A stretch of DNA of 64,000 nt from Sphagnum magellanicum (GCA_021904315.1 CM038920.1:1674001-1738000), one strand, 5' to 3'. Positions 37,501-50,589 are shown, counted from the first letter of the stretch. The notes: generated by a model not told the origin, from the letters alone. Translations and numbers: made by a program.

Positions 37501-40500
37501 GTGGTGGAATAGTGGTTTGGAAAATAATTATTTTGCCGATTGTGGAAAAATGTGAAATTTTTTGTGGGGTTGATGGGAGGATTTGGTATAATGTAATGCA
37601 TTAATAGTTTTTAAAAAAAAAATTACTATAAATGCTCAAGACTAAACATTATTCTAATATTTGTTGAGTTTGAAAGATTGAAAAATTAGTTTTGCTATGG
37701 GAAATGGGGTCAAACCTAGTCATCAAAATTTGTTAAGCCTCATTATGTATTGGTTAAAAGTGCATTGTGATTAAAAGGCAAAGTATTGAATGTCAATTAA
37801 TATATCAAAAAAATTGATGACAATAAAATGTTGTATCAAACTATTAAAAACAATTTTTTTGAAGAGGGGAATGTTTGATAGGCATGCACCTTCAAGATGT
37901 GTGGGTAACCTTGTAGTGTATGACATTTGTTCTTTTCTTTTAGCTAAAACAAATTTCCATTTGGAGCTTTTGCCAAATGAAACCTAAATGTTATAAAACA
38001 CTTAGCAATAGATGACATAGGGTTGATAGTGTAGTTGTCAAGTTTATGGAAGTTGAATGAGGTAAACCATCCTTAGAAGGTTAGAAAGAAGTTCAAAGAT
38101 TAGAAAATTGATCGATTTAAGGAGATAGGTAATGAATTCAAGGACTTGCTTTCAAAGTCCTTCGATTTGTTGACAAAATTGGAATGAGATTAATTAAGTG
38201 CTACATTTATTACACATGAAAGTATTGCACAAACATCTAATAATGATTTAATATGTTAAAAGCAAATGGGATAGTTTTCTTTTCTACATTGGGCATTGAT
38301 GGCTTTGTAAATCTTGATGTTAGTTTGCATATAATATAGTTAGTTGTATCCAATTACTTAGTAAGATGAAACAATATCAAAACAAAAATTGTTCATAGAA
38401 TTATTCCTAATTCTTTTGAATGAACATGTGATTCAATACAATTGGAATAAATGTAGCACTCATTAACAACTTCTTTGCAATTACTTTACAACTACTATAT
38501 TGAATCTTTGTGCAACTATCCAATTACTAGCGACAATAATAACAACATTATTATAAATTAATAATTATATGCTAGGCTACCATAACCTAGCTTGATATAT
38601 AACTAATGGGATTGTTATTTCATCTTTCGATATGTTGATGAAACACAACAATTCATGTAAACCTAATAGGTAACAACTTACATTCAACCAGCCCAGCACC
38701 CCTCCCTCCCCTCTTCTTTCACTCTAATGATATAACCCTTGTTTTGTTCTATGATTCTCAAGCATAAACAAAAAGTGAAAAAAATTGAAGGAGAAAAAAA
38801 TCATGATTTGGAAAAAACAACAATGAAAAAGAACAATATTGAAATGAAAAAGAGATACAAGGTGATGATGGTTTTAAAATGTTATTAGACAAAGGGTAAG
38901 GAGGGGGGTCATGAAGCTATTGGAATGCTCATGAACATGCAAATAATAAGATGTTCCATGGTAAGAAAAATGAATTTCAAACTGAAAATATAAGATGACT
39001 TTGCCATTCGCCTAATGAAAGGGGTTATAATAGCAACTTAGAAAAGGAATTGTGAAAGAATTTAAGACTTAACAATTAAAATTTTAATTCAACGATAAGA
39101 AAAAACGAAGTCCAAAGTCCAAACTCATCAAGGTGTGCACATTAAGATCATAATAAAAACAACACATTCAAGAAGAACACAACACAAATGCCCCCAAATT
39201 TAACTATTATTGTTATTGCCCCAAGCTAATGGATGTCCATGTTTTGGGTGTACCCATCCCATTGATGGGTTGTTTTGAAGTCTACCCATCTACTTGTTGG
39301 GTTTCTTTTCAAAATATGAATGTTGGGTAAGTAATTTAATCATGCCTCTATATCATTTTAGTTTTGTGGGTTGTCATTTTCCTTTTTGTATCACGAGGTT
39401 TCATATCATTATGGAATGTAAAACACAATTCATATGACTAATTTTGAAAATGAAATTTGTTTGATCCACATACAAATAATTAGCTTCAATTCTTTTAAAT
39501 CTTATTAAAATGAGATTCTTAAAAAAATGATTTGAAAGATTATGCAAGAATTGATTAAAATAAAACACACCAATTTTTAAATAAATAAAATTTTAATGTA
39601 AAATTCTTTTTTGAAATATAAACGTTTTAAATTAATTTGATGTTATTTAAAAAACTTCATTAAGTCTTTTATGAAGATTTAATAACAAAAATCATAATGA
39701 AATTATTTTTTAATTCATGAATTTTTTGATATTGTTGTTGCCTTTGATGTTATAAAATTTTATCATTGCCCTAAAATAGTAGACATGCATGTATGATTTA
39801 GGTCTTATGAAGCATGTATGGGGCAAACTCAACGAATTTAAGCTTTATTTAATGGGAAAGAATTTGCTTCTGACCTTGAATGTCCAAATTCAACATACAA
39901 TCCATGCAATTTTCACAATAGCATGTTATTTTAGCTTTTCAATTTCAAAATTGAAAAGTTGATAATGCACACCAACAATAATCACAATGACATTCCAACT
40001 TTGAAACCACTTGATCCAAAACTTGTTTGATTTCCTTCCAAAGGCTGGACACACCAAATTTGGGGATGTTTTTATGCCAATTAATTGAAAAATAATATTG
40101 GATATGTAACACCAAAACCCAACACACTATTATTTGTTGTTTTCAAAATACATAAATATAGCTTCAAAATGACCCAAGTTTTATGGTAAGTTCCATGATC
40201 TCACATTTGATGCCCTATTATGCCAAAACTGGCCGTTCTCGCCCCATAATCGCCTGGTTTTACAGATAACTTTATTGGGTAAATATATTTTGAAAAAAAA
40301 ATTGTCTCTTTTTTAAAGCTATTTTAAGCTTGCAACCGTTGACACTTACACAAAAATTGGGAAATTTAAAAAGAAATTCACATAGGTAATCTTGAAGCTT
40401 ATGTTGTGGGATTCATAAATGCAAATTTAAAAAAAGTTCCTGATTCTTGTTAAAGGCGTGGCACCATGGGATATGCTATACATGCAATAATTTCAAAAGT

Positions 40501-41700
40501 CCCAAATTTCTGGTGGAAAAGTTGTGTGCCATTGGATTTGATATACTTCAATCAACATTAATTCTAATTTTAAAAATCCAAAATTCTGGTGTAAAAGTTG
40601 TCTGCCAAATTCCAGAGAATTTGTGTAAAAGTTGCACTCCGGGTAGTTGCCATGAAAAAGCTGAAGATTCCATATTGAGAAATCAACTTCCCGCAGAAAC
40701 TGGAACATAGATCAAGATTCCAGATCATGGAATTGGCTTCTTCAAAATCCTCAAACTCCAAACCCTAGCAACAAGAAAGACAAAGAGGATGAAGCTGGTG
40801 GAAACCCTTCAGCCAGTCAATTTGATCAACCACTTGATATGTCTTCTGTTGAGCTTCAGCATGTATGTACCCACCCACATTGTGCACAAAACCATAGCCA
40901 GACAAACCACCAAGTATACTGCAATCCATGACTGGTGCAATTGCTTAAGGAGTGGAATCCTTGAAGCAGACATGATGAGGAAATAATGCTACTCCAAAAT
41001 CTGATCAAGAAAGCAAAAGGACAGAGGCAAAATACTCACCTGAAACATGTGCTCAAATTTGACAGAAATTATGCTTGGGTACAAGTGCAAAGTTCTTGGT
41101 TCACAAATAGATTGAAGAATGGATTTTCTCCTTCCTCCAGCTAGAGGAAGAGGAATTTACTGAAGAGCATTCTTTGCAATTCTTATAGTTGCAGTGGAAA
41201 CATGGTAGATCCTGTGTTCTACTACTGTGTTGAAAAGAAACTCAAAACTGCACAAAGCATGTTCCATATTTTGTGCTCAGTGGTGATTCCAGATAATCAC
41301 TCAAATCCAGATTGGTATGAGTGACATTGAACATAATACATGTAGATGATAGGAGCTCTAATGAAGCTCAAAATTTCACTTCTGGAGGGATGATATGAAG
41401 TGTGACAGTTCTCTCTGATGTTGGATATACAGTTGCCCTGGCAGCTAGTTGAAAATCTAACAGAATTGAAGACTCCAGGGCATGTCACCAGGAATCTCAG
41501 CTCTCAGTATATAATCAGTACATCAGTATACGTCTCTCTCACAACAGGCATCATTTGTCTACTGAAGCAATTTCACAAACTTTTTGATAAAGAAAAGGAA
41601 TACAGCTGCAAAGTATTTCTTTGAGCACAAAACAAGAAGAAATGATAGAGAGATGTCTTTGTTGAACCTCTCCATGCAGCACTTGGTTTTTGTGTGCTGC
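34600..41700. other. AT-rich spacer, no firmly supported gene
   Basis: About 7 kb with very few codable stretches. 35400-35660 could be the 5' leader or promoter of the MYB gene, but no exon with conserved residues was found. At 40720-40870 (plus) a short open stretch with AAACCCTAGCAAC and an Asp/Glu/Lys-rich frame looks exon-like but has no partner exons. The part from about 41000 probably includes the 3' flank of the SGF11-like gene. Confidence 0.5.
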
Positions 41701-41763
41701 AGTTGCACCCCTTTTTCTCCTGCTCAGCTGCCCTTTTGCCTTTTGCAGTGCCCTTCTTTTGAT

Positions 41764-43377
41764 CTAGCCTTCCCAGTATGTGGTGGCCCTGGTGGTAGTA
41801 GAGTTCTTCTTAGATCTGGTCTTCCCAGGATGCTGCAGCTCTGGTGCCAGATCCTGCACAAAAGACCTCTTCAATTGTTACAACAAAGCTCCCAAACAAC
41901 TCTATTCACAAAATATACTGCATAACATCCCAGTGCATCATCCATAGGAGCCTCCACCAAGCTCTGTACTATGTGCATAGATGTCATCAGGCACTCTCTT
42001 TATTGTTTACAGCAATTCTTTGCATCTATGAGCAACAAGCTAGAGGAAGAATCAGAGAAGCTAACATCTTTGGTACAACTAGATCTACATTTCCAAAACA
42101 TAAACTCTGCTAAAACAATCACCTTGTCATCCTCAGGGCTGTCTTTGGGGGCGGCGGCATTGAACTCCATGAGACTATGCTGTGAATCTTCAGGAGTAGG
42201 TGTGTATGAATGAGCAGGTCTGGATGTGCGATTGCCATAGGTTGTTGTGCTGTTTGCAATTGAAGACATGGGAGCTGTCCGTCCTCTCCGATGATGAGCT
42301 GAGTTTATGGTGTGGTTTGCCTTGAGCCGTGCTTTTCGCCCCTGTGCAACAACACCAGGACATACATAACCCCTTCAGAACAGAGGCACAGCTTGGATAG
42401 AACTAAAGAAACAATGTTGTCATGGCAGCAGTTTGGCTATTCAGAAAAATCGGATATCCAGTAACATCTGACTTCTTAATCCTGCAAATGAACCTCAATC
42501 TGAAGCTACAAAAGATGACAGCCTCCTTGGATCAAGAGCATTTTAGTCTAAATGATGCAGGATTTTGCATTGCAGTAGTACTAAGTGATGACAGTATCAT
42601 ATATATATATATATATATTGTCAGGGAAGAGAACATGGTCACATCTTTTTTATTGTGGGAATGACACAGACATGATGAGCAGGGAGGTGCAGGAAGATTT
42701 CACCTTGCCCATGCACTTTTCAAGATGTGGAGCAAATCGGCCAGCCATAATAGGACGCCCGCAGTTCATGCAATCAAATATCTCCTGAGCAATAGTGGGA
42801 TGTGAGAGACCAAACACGTCAAAGGTATACTTGCCCCCAGTCTCAGATCCTCCACCAATATCAACATCACCAACTGTGGCTCGTGCATGAGCCGACATCT
42901 GTGCCTCCTCTTCCTCTTCATTATCAAGCCTGTAGTCAAATCCCAAGCGAGCTGCTCTATGTGCCTCAGCTGCTACATCAACAATGAGCGAATCCAGCAA
43001 CTCTGCAAACACATTCTGTGCCTGTCACAACTCACAACACACATGTACCGACAACATCATTCCTGAATGAAAATTGGAAATCCAAACAAAACCCACAAAC
43101 ATAAAGGAAAAGCAGAACAATTGTGAGCAAATGTTGTTGCTGTATCTGCATAACCCACAGCTGTCTGGATGTGGATACAGATAGATGGACACACAGCAAC
43201 AAATTTCCAATGTGGGTTGTGAAAGCAAGCAAGCTCAGAGAAGAAAAAGCTCAAAAAGAAAAAGCAGAGTTGCAAGAATCTCTCTGCCTCTGGAAAAAGC
43301 CAAAATTTTGCAACTTTTTTCTTTCACAGAATTCTTGAACCTGCCTGAACTGGAGATCTCAAGCTTGCAACCACCAT
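41764..43377 (-). CDS. SGF11: SGF11-like subunit of the SAGA deubiquitinase module
   Basis: SGF11 anchors the Ubp8/UBP22 deubiquitinase to SAGA or the plant DUB module and helps remove ubiquitin from histone H2B in the nucleus. Exons (minus): 43377-43345 (tentative), 43021-42704, 42341-42123, 41853-41764; 219 codons, ending in TAG. Seen: the N-terminal helix NVFAELLDSLIVDVAAEAHR, which binds the DUB core in yeast; an acidic linker; KYTFDVFG; and the Sgf11 zinc finger C95-x2-C98-x11-H110-x3-C114 (CMNCGRPIMAGRFAPHLEKC). A basic region follows (GRKARLKAN, HHRRGR), then a Ser/Pro/Thr-rich tail. The first exon depends on a GC donor (GTTCAG|GCAGGT) and an ATG at 43377 behind an (AAG)n leader, so the first 11 residues are the least sure part. 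The other junctions are ordinary GT-AG. Confidence 0.83.
42598..42619. repeat. (TA)n microsatellite in an SGF11 intron
   Basis: An uninterrupted TA run in the intron between SGF11 exons 2 and 3. Confidence 0.9.
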
Positions 43378-43498
43378 AGCTACTACCCTCCTCCTTCTCC
43401 TCCACCAATGCACCACCACCGTTAAGAACGCTCTTGCTTGCTGGTCAGAGCTCCTCCACAAAACCCTCCTCCTCCACACTACTACTAGCAGCGATCTT

Positions 43499-43532
43499 TT
43501 TTTTTTCTTCTTCTTCTTCTTCTTCTTCTTCA
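43499..43532 (-). repeat. (AAG)n microsatellite in the presumed SGF11 5' leader
   Basis: On the plus strand a T-run plus (TTC)n. It is in frame with the downstream ATG but lacks an ATG of its own, so it is better read as leader than as a poly-Lys protein. Confidence 0.7.
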
Positions 43533-43849
43533 AATGCTTCCCTGGTTCACTCCTGCCACTGAAACTCTGTCATTGAATAAATTGCTCTCACCAAAACATT
43601 TGTGTGTAAATCCAGAACTCTGCAAATTCCATTGTCATCCTCTAAAAAGAGATTTCATGAAAGCCTTTGCCATGGATTCTATTTCCAAACAAGAAAACAT
43701 ATTAAAAACAGTAATGAATAAACTGCAACTTCATCATCTCCATTCTCTCAACAACAACACAGACAGAAACACCAAACAACAACATGAGGAGATACCTCGT
43801 TGCTTGCTTGATCCGCTGGAAGTAGGGGCGTTAGATTGTTGTGTTGCAT

Positions 43850-43873
43850 CAGCAGCAGCAGCAGCAGCAGCAG
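43850..43873. repeat. (CAG)n microsatellite
   Basis: About eight CAG units, at the edge of a CpG-richer segment (about 43915-44210). Confidence 0.9.
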
Positions 43874-43914
43874 GAGAGCAAGAATCTCTTCTCTCTTTCT
43901 ATCTCTCGTGAGTG

Positions 43915-44215
43915 ACTTTTTTCTTCTTCGACGTGGCCGTGCGTGCGTATGTACTATGTACGCGTGTGTGCTTGCGTGCGAACGATTTACATCAACCCTA
44001 GCCTTGACGACGCGCGGCACACGAAGCCAGATCCATCCCCGTCCTAATGCAGCAGATGTATCGGAATTTCTTGACGGATCTTGAGAAGTTTGGCTTTGCA
44101 TCGCAAACACGACCACGGATGCGCGCATTCGGGCGTTCTGTGACGAGGCCCAAGGATTCTTTCTCCGTCGTCTTCGAGCTGGCAGCCAAGGATGATGGCA
44201 AGGTGAATAGACAGA
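43915..44215. promoter_or_regulatory. CpG-richer segment, possible bidirectional start region
   Basis: Against AT-rich, CpG-poor surroundings, this 300 bp holds many CpGs (GACGACGCGCGG, CACGACCACGGATGCGCGC). SGF11 runs leftwards from here. On the plus strand an ATG at 44047 opens 52 codons to a good donor (GGCAAG|GTGAAT) at 44202, with no recognised family and no matching next exon. The segment may serve a rightward transcript, but this is unproven. Confidence 0.35.
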
Positions 44216-44365
44216 ACCCTAGAGCATTGCCGTGTGTGTGTGTGTGTCTCTCTCTCTCTTCTGATGCACATCTTCTGTTAAAGTCTCGATTTGCAGCACC
44301 TCAATCTCTGATATCGAATTCCTCCTTGTTGTTGCTTTCTCTAACTGAATTTCACGTGCTGCAAT

Positions 44366-44499
44366 CTTCTCTTCTTCCTTCGCAGATGCTCCCCTGTCGA
44401 TGCATCTGTTGCACATAAGAAACGATTCGAATCCACAAATCTTTGCCCCACAAGCCTCTGCCTTGTGGATCCTGCTGAAAAGTTTGATGCACATATTGC
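44366..44499 (+). repeat. Local duplication, copy 1
   Basis: It shares TCTGTTGCACATAAGAAA and a segment around GTGGATCCTGCTG(A)AAAGTTTGATGCACAT with 44722-44846. In this copy one frame stays open over the shared part (VAHKKRFES, VDPAEKFDAHI). Confidence 0.7.
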
Positions 44500-44526
44500 A
44501 AATTCTTCAGATTGAGCCAGTGAAGA

Positions 44527-44586
44527 ATCTGCTCAATGGCTGCAGCAATGGCCTGAGCAGGCCATTGCTGCAGCCATTGAGCAGAT
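44527..44586. repeat. 60-nt near-perfect palindrome
   Basis: The left arm 44527-44555 and right arm 44558-44586 are exact reverse complements over 29 bp, with a 2-nt centre (AG). Each arm contains CTGCAG, and the sequence is not a simple repeat. It lies between the two copies of the local duplication. Confidence 0.95.
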
Positions 44587-44721
44587 AACTATTTGTGATC
44601 TGTGGTTTGCAAGGGACTTCAGAGGGCAGGAAAAGCAATGAGAAATATAAAGCAAGCTTCAAATCAGGAGGTGTATTGCAGAGGCCTTCTTGTTCAGGTA
44701 CAGCAAACAATCAAATGCAAT

Positions 44722-44846
44722 CTTCTCCTTTTCCTTCACATATTGCTCTTCTGCTGATGGTTCTGTTGCACATAAGAAAAGAGTCTAATCCACCAGCCTT
44801 TCCCTCGTGGATGGATCCTGCTGGAAAGTTTGATGCACATGTGCAC
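44722..44846 (+). repeat. Local duplication, copy 2
   Basis: Diverged second copy of 44366-44499, about 355 bp downstream. The frame that is open in copy 1 has a stop here. Confidence 0.7.
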
Positions 44847-44999
44847 CATCATCATGCTGCACGTGCCTTCATGTTTGTTGAGGATCAGAGTTCACTATCA
44901 TTGTTCCACACCATGCCTGATGCACAGCAGTGTTTTGATACTCCAGCTGAAATTCTTTCCCTATGTCTCCTTTTGTGCCTCTTCTGGTGCTGGGAATCC

Positions 45000-45355
45000 A
45001 AGCGTCTGACACATTGGAGCTACTCCATTGAATGCAATGTGATGGAGCCAGACAGACATGTACTGTCTTGGAATACTGTGTTTAGAGGCTCTGCTATGCA
45101 TTGGTGTGGTAGAGAAGCTCTTTGACATTTTGAGCAGATGCATGAAGAACATGTTGAGACGGGAATAGCATGGCTTTCATTGCTTGTCTGTGAGCATATA
45201 GCTAAGGTATGAAGGCATGTGCACTTCTTTGAGTTTGCAGGCTCAATTTGCAATATATTTCTGCAACAGTGGAACACTAGGTTAACATGGTTGATCTTCT
45301 TGGCTGTGCAGGTCATCAGCAGAATGCAGAGATAGCTGGCAAAATCACCATAATG
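45000..45355 (+). pseudogene. Decayed pentatricopeptide-repeat (PPR, PLS-type) fragment
   Basis: The run DRHVLSWNTVFRGSAMH ... HFEQMHEEHVE is the classic PPR pattern (RDVVSWN-like start, then LF-x-QM-x-x-x-G/H-x-x). It is followed at normal spacing by a frame-shifted ATVEH ... MVDLLGCAGHQQNAE, the L2/S2-like block of plant organelle PPR proteins. In-frame stops (after GREAL, and in the EH*VN segment) and one frameshift show that it is dead. There is no start or C-terminal E/DYW domain, so it is a fragment, possibly of a retrotransposed or duplicated copy. Intact PPR proteins act in mitochondrial or plastid RNA processing. Confidence 0.72.
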
Positions 45356-45399
45356 AGGGAGTCTTTTCGTCCCAGCAGGCAAATATCAAAAGGATCAAG

Positions 45400-48300
45400 A
45401 GTGAAAGCAGCCAAGCACCAAGCAGGATCTGGCTCCTTGAGATACCACACACATTCAAGGAGGATACTCCTTGCAATATGACTTCTGTTGTGTATGCACA
45501 TACAGAATGAAATAGAGTGTTGTTGTTATTGTGGATGTTTCCAGGCACCTTGTGGTGAGCATAATCTGTACAAGTTCTCCCATCTCACTGCACCTCAGTT
45601 TGGGTGTTATCAAGTTCAGGTAGAATCAACAGCTCACTGGTGCACATGAGTTTGCTGCACTGGCAGAATTAGAATGGCACCTGGGCATCAGAATCCAGCT
45701 TTTAATGAGGAGAGGTCTGCTGGTGATGTTGCTGCTCCAACAAAAAACACTGGCCACCATACCAAAATGGTAAGTTGCCTGTTGCACCACTTTCTTGTGC
45801 GGACACCATCCTACAGATTGAGTCTACATGATTTTTGGTTCCTTGCAACAAACATAGCTTGATATCACTGAGACAACAACATGCATATATAACTACCATA
45901 TTACTTCCATTGCCAACACCTAGTTTTGTAAACATAATAATATACAGCTAGCCAAACAATAAGGGGTAAGTTGTATGCATCAATTCTTATACATATGGTA
46001 AGCCTTTGTAGCTTGTAAGCTGAATGCATGTCAAGATCATCACAAAACCACTATTTTAAATAAGATTGGTATGAAAATAAATTTAGTTTAGTTGAGTGAA
46101 AAGGAGAGCGCTAGTAAGGTTTAAAGTGTTTGGTTTTACAAACAACTCGGCATCTAGTTTGAATCTTCAATTCAACAAGAACAAAAATAAGATGCAGATA
46201 GAAATGGAAATGAGTATAAACAGAGTTTGCGGGATGCATTATGAGCATTAAGAATAAATTGATACTTCGACTGGGAATAACCATCCAACCAAACAAGTGG
46301 AATGGTGGAATTCTTTGGGTTGATCACATTCACAAATGCCAAAAACACCATACTACACATGATAATGTATTCTGTTATGCTACTTTCCTCGCAAAACACC
46401 CAAGAATTTCAACTTGGAGAATAGGGGGACACTAAAGTAATGGTGTTTTATTTCTTTTGTTGTTGAGAAAAATATTTCTTTGAAGTGAGGAGTAGAATAG
46501 GTAAATAAACCCCACCCCTGAGCATTGAAGGAATATCATCTGTGCACATACAAACCTTATCCATCTCATGTGAAGAACATCATCCATTCTCATCCATTAT
46601 CACCACGAAGTAAGCCAATGATATCATCCAAACTCCTAAGAAAAGTAAAAACTGGCCATTGATCAAGACTAGAGCCACAATATAGCACTTTTTCAATGAG
46701 AATTAGACACTCAAAAGACTCTAAAACTTGCTATATACAACATTACACCCCACCAGTTAGCAAGTAGATGCAAATTTACAATTCCAGCAATGCACAATCA
46801 AACCTTGCTTCTCTTCAGTATGAAATATTTTATCCTTTTTTGGTTCACTCAACTTTTACTTCAAAGATTTGTTAGTTTTGTTTGCATGTAGCCTTTGCAC
46901 CACTTGATATATTAGTTTGCAGCAATAATGTCGTCCATGTCTTGGGTTTTGAAGGTTTTTTTGATTTGGTTAATTTCAAATTTGATGGGCGACTTCAGTT
47001 TTATTGTATCAGTTCATTTTTTTTGGCCTTGCCTATCAAGGGAAGGATATTGTGTTTAGATTCAATATAGAGTACGGTAGCTTAAGAGATTTTGGCCCCT
47101 GGGTAATAATAATAATAGGTCTATTTTTATATGAGGATTTTTGAAAGATGATATTTTGGCTGGTGTTGAAACTTGAGATTAGTTATAGAGTTATAATATC
47201 TTAAAAGATTTTGCTTTCTTTTAGAGGATTTTTTGGAGATTATTATTTTTGCATGGATGGTGGAATATATGAGTTTCCATAATTCTTCTTTTGCCTTAAG
47301 ATACTTTTTAATGTAAACGGCAAGGCCACAGTGTAATTGGCACACCCCTTGTTTAAAACTCTGATATTGTTTTGGGTAATCTCAAAATTCCTAAACCTGT
47401 GGATTATGATTATGATTATGATGATTATGATTAGTATTTTAATTTATTTTTCTGGTGCTTTTCAAAGGAATTCAAACCTGGTGATGATAGAAAAACCCAT
47501 TTTGGGTTCCACTTCTAGCACTCACAACACAAGATCAGAAACAGAAAATTCTGTAATACCAGTGTTGTCCAACCAACTAGAAGTGGCCACACGACTGAAA
47601 AGTATAACCTGTCTGTCTGTGACCTTTGGAAAAAGGTGTTTGCTAAGAAAACTAAGAAAACTGTACTGAGAATGACTGCAACAAATATTCCAGCTTCAGA
47701 CTAGTTGCAAAGATCCAATTCCAGAGCTCTTTACCAGAGCCTTGGAGCACTGTTTGGTTCAGGCTACCTGAACCAGTGTTTCTATTCCTTGGTTCCCTGC
47801 CCCCACCCCAATTTGTAATATCTAAAGTTTGGCAAATATTTCTCCAAATGATAGCAAAATTAGACAAATTGACACTAGAAAATAAAATTAACACTTATTT
47901 TTTTGTCAACAGAATTTTTTGAGAATGTTTGGAGGAAAAAAACATTGAATTGAACCCATAGTCTAGTTACTCAAAACTAGCAACTGTTCGAACTTGCACT
48001 TGACAATTTTGCCAAATTTTGGATAACTATCCTTCACACAAGTTCTATCATTGTTGTTAATATTTGTGGATGTTTTTTTATGGTAGTCCAAATATCTTCA
48101 ACAATAGTTTGGCAAATTATCATGCTAGAGTCATTGAAGCATGCTCAATTTAAGGCTCGCAAGGAGCTGAACTTTTGAGACACAATGTCACTCATCGATT
48201 TCATGTAAGTTGCTCAACTAAAGCAACTTTAAAAGAAAAAAAAAGGAAGGACTTACAACTTTTCCTCATAAGACTTCCTTGAAAAACTTCTTATACAATT

Positions 48301-50580
48301 GCAAGTGTTCATACAAAAAAATCCAAGCACACAAACCAACATGCTCATTGTCATCCAAAGAAATGGCTTAGAAGAAACACAAGGCACACAACAACTCATA
48401 GTTTTAGGGTTTAAGAGAAAAAAAAACATTGTCATAAGGAGTCAAGCTCCTTGCAACACCAAGACATGTCCATCACTAGCTCAATAGTGCTACTCCAAAC
48501 GCCAAAACCCTAGCTTCAAATATCAAAATTACAAGTCAAGAAACATAGTGATATAGAGAAACAAGAGAGAGAGGAGGAAATGGAATTTTCAGCTTTGGCA
48601 AGGGAGTCATGGCTCTAAAAATGGACTCAGTATCCCAAAGAACACACTCAACAACTTCCTATTCCCCATTATTATTACTTGTCCTTAATCTCTCAAAAAT
48701 TCTAGAATTCACTTCCATAGTTCAACCTACTACACATTAAACATAATCTCAACCACTTCTACATCATCATTTTGATCACCATGACAACTACTAAGGCATG
48801 GATGCAAAACATTCTAAAATACCAAGCAATAGACAATCAAAACACAAAAAGAAAATGTTGTTGTCATTCATTCTACAACAATTGAAGAAGCTACCAAGCT
48901 TCATGGTTACATCATGATAGTTTCTTCTTGGGGGCTCCCTTCTAATGATGGTTGCTTCCTTCCTCATGCCAATAATACAACATTTTTTTTGAAATGTAAA
49001 GAACAATGTTGTGAGGAGCCCTACAATAGCCAAAAAAAAAAAAAAAAAAGAGGAAAAGAAGGAATATGATAGTTAAGATGCAACCAACTAACATGGTAAA
49101 GCAAATGAAAGATTTGGAATATGGTACATTTTTAGCATGGCATGAACAATTTTGGCAAGGGTTAAAGCAAATTTTAAAATAATGTTGTTGCCACTAGGAC
49201 AAGATTAAAAGCCTTTTTTGTCAAAGTTGTAATAGCGAAGTGTGTGGGAGCCCCCATGGAGATGTTCTTGAAATCCAATATTTTGACACATGCCTAGATA
49301 TTACAAATGGAAAAAATTGTTGTATTGCTTGCTTCAAATTTCAGATAGGATAAAACATGAGTCAAAAGATAAATGAAAAAATAAATTTCTTGATGATTCC
49401 TAATGGAGAATTAATAAAAATTGTGAAGAAAATGACATCAAATAACTTAAGGCTCACCTAAAAGCATAGGTAAAAAAAATGTGGCTTGAATTTTGGGAGA
49501 AACCCAACTTAAAATTGATGACACAAAGTAAAGCCAAACAACTACGGATTACAAGTCTTCTTGTTATCCTCTTTTTATCATGTAACCTTTGTATTTTGGT
49601 GGACTAGCATTGGGTGAATATTGTGAATAAAAATTACATATTGACAAGGTTGGCCCCTTACACCTTAAGGTCAAAATTTGGCCAAAGAATTTTGAATACA
49701 CTTGTTTGCACATTACTAGGAAATGTGAATAACAATCCACTTATAAATTGTCTACACATTACAATATTTGCTAGCGTCCCTCTTAGTTTTATTTAATTTC
49801 ATTCATTTGAATTGTATTGAAAGGGACCCAAGACCATATCCAAACCAAACTTTTATTAAGACAAATGGATTTGGAGCATCCAATAAATCATTGTCCCAAC
49901 CTAGGATGAACCAAATTGGGATATCCCATCATTATGGTTTCATCAATTAATCATGAAAGCAAATGGCCAACCTTACAATCATAATCTCACAAACAAAATC
50001 AACTCTAACTTCAACCCCATCTTTTATTTCTTTTATTTCAGATGTTGTCGTGAGATCGATTGCATCCAAATTGAAATTCATGAACAAAATTAACTAAAAT
50101 TGATGTCATGATAGCCAAAATGCTGGAACAATTATTTGCGAGTATCTTGATTTGACGGTGACTCATTATTGTTAGAAAGGTTAAAAAGTCATTCCTTGAA
50201 ATGGGTGGATAGTTTAAAGGAAGTTTTCTCATAATGATTGTTGACCTCCTCATGTGTATACAATATAAGAAACTATTTTTATGATACATTTTTATTTTAC
50301 AATTCATTTTAGAGGCTATTAGCTTTATTATCTATATGACACCTATTAATTTATCTAACTTTCATGTGGTCAAAACCTTGATTACATATATATTCAACAA
50401 AAATGAAATTCTAAACTTCATAATTAGTCATCACCTAAAGAGTAGTTTTTTTATTGTAGCTTTTATGCAAGTAATAAATTGTGATTGTTTTGTATATCAT
50501 GGTTTACACACACAAAAAAAGAAGAAGGTCGTGCCATTCTCTTACTTTTCCATCCATGATCAATATATTTCCATTTGTGA
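45400..50580. other. Spacer without a supported gene
   Basis: A stretch at 45674-45770 (plus) is open and ends in a good donor (ATG|GTAAGT), but there is no family match and no partner exon. The remainder has only short random frames and A/T runs. Confidence 0.5.
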
Positions 50581-50589
50581 TAATAACAA

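Noticed and set aside
40720..40870. Exon-like open stretch on the plus strand with AAACCCTAGC
   Set aside because: No family match, no partner exon and no clear start. It is mentioned only as a possible leader of an unknown transcript.
43324..43533. Poly-Lys ORF before SGF11
   Set aside because: It is the (AAG)n leader; its listed start is not ATG. The first real ATG in this frame is 43377, used as the tentative SGF11 start.
44595..45125. 176-codon plus-strand ORF read as one protein
   Set aside because: It combines unrelated pieces. Only its 3' end is PPR-like, and that continues past the stop in broken frames, so it is a pseudogene fragment.
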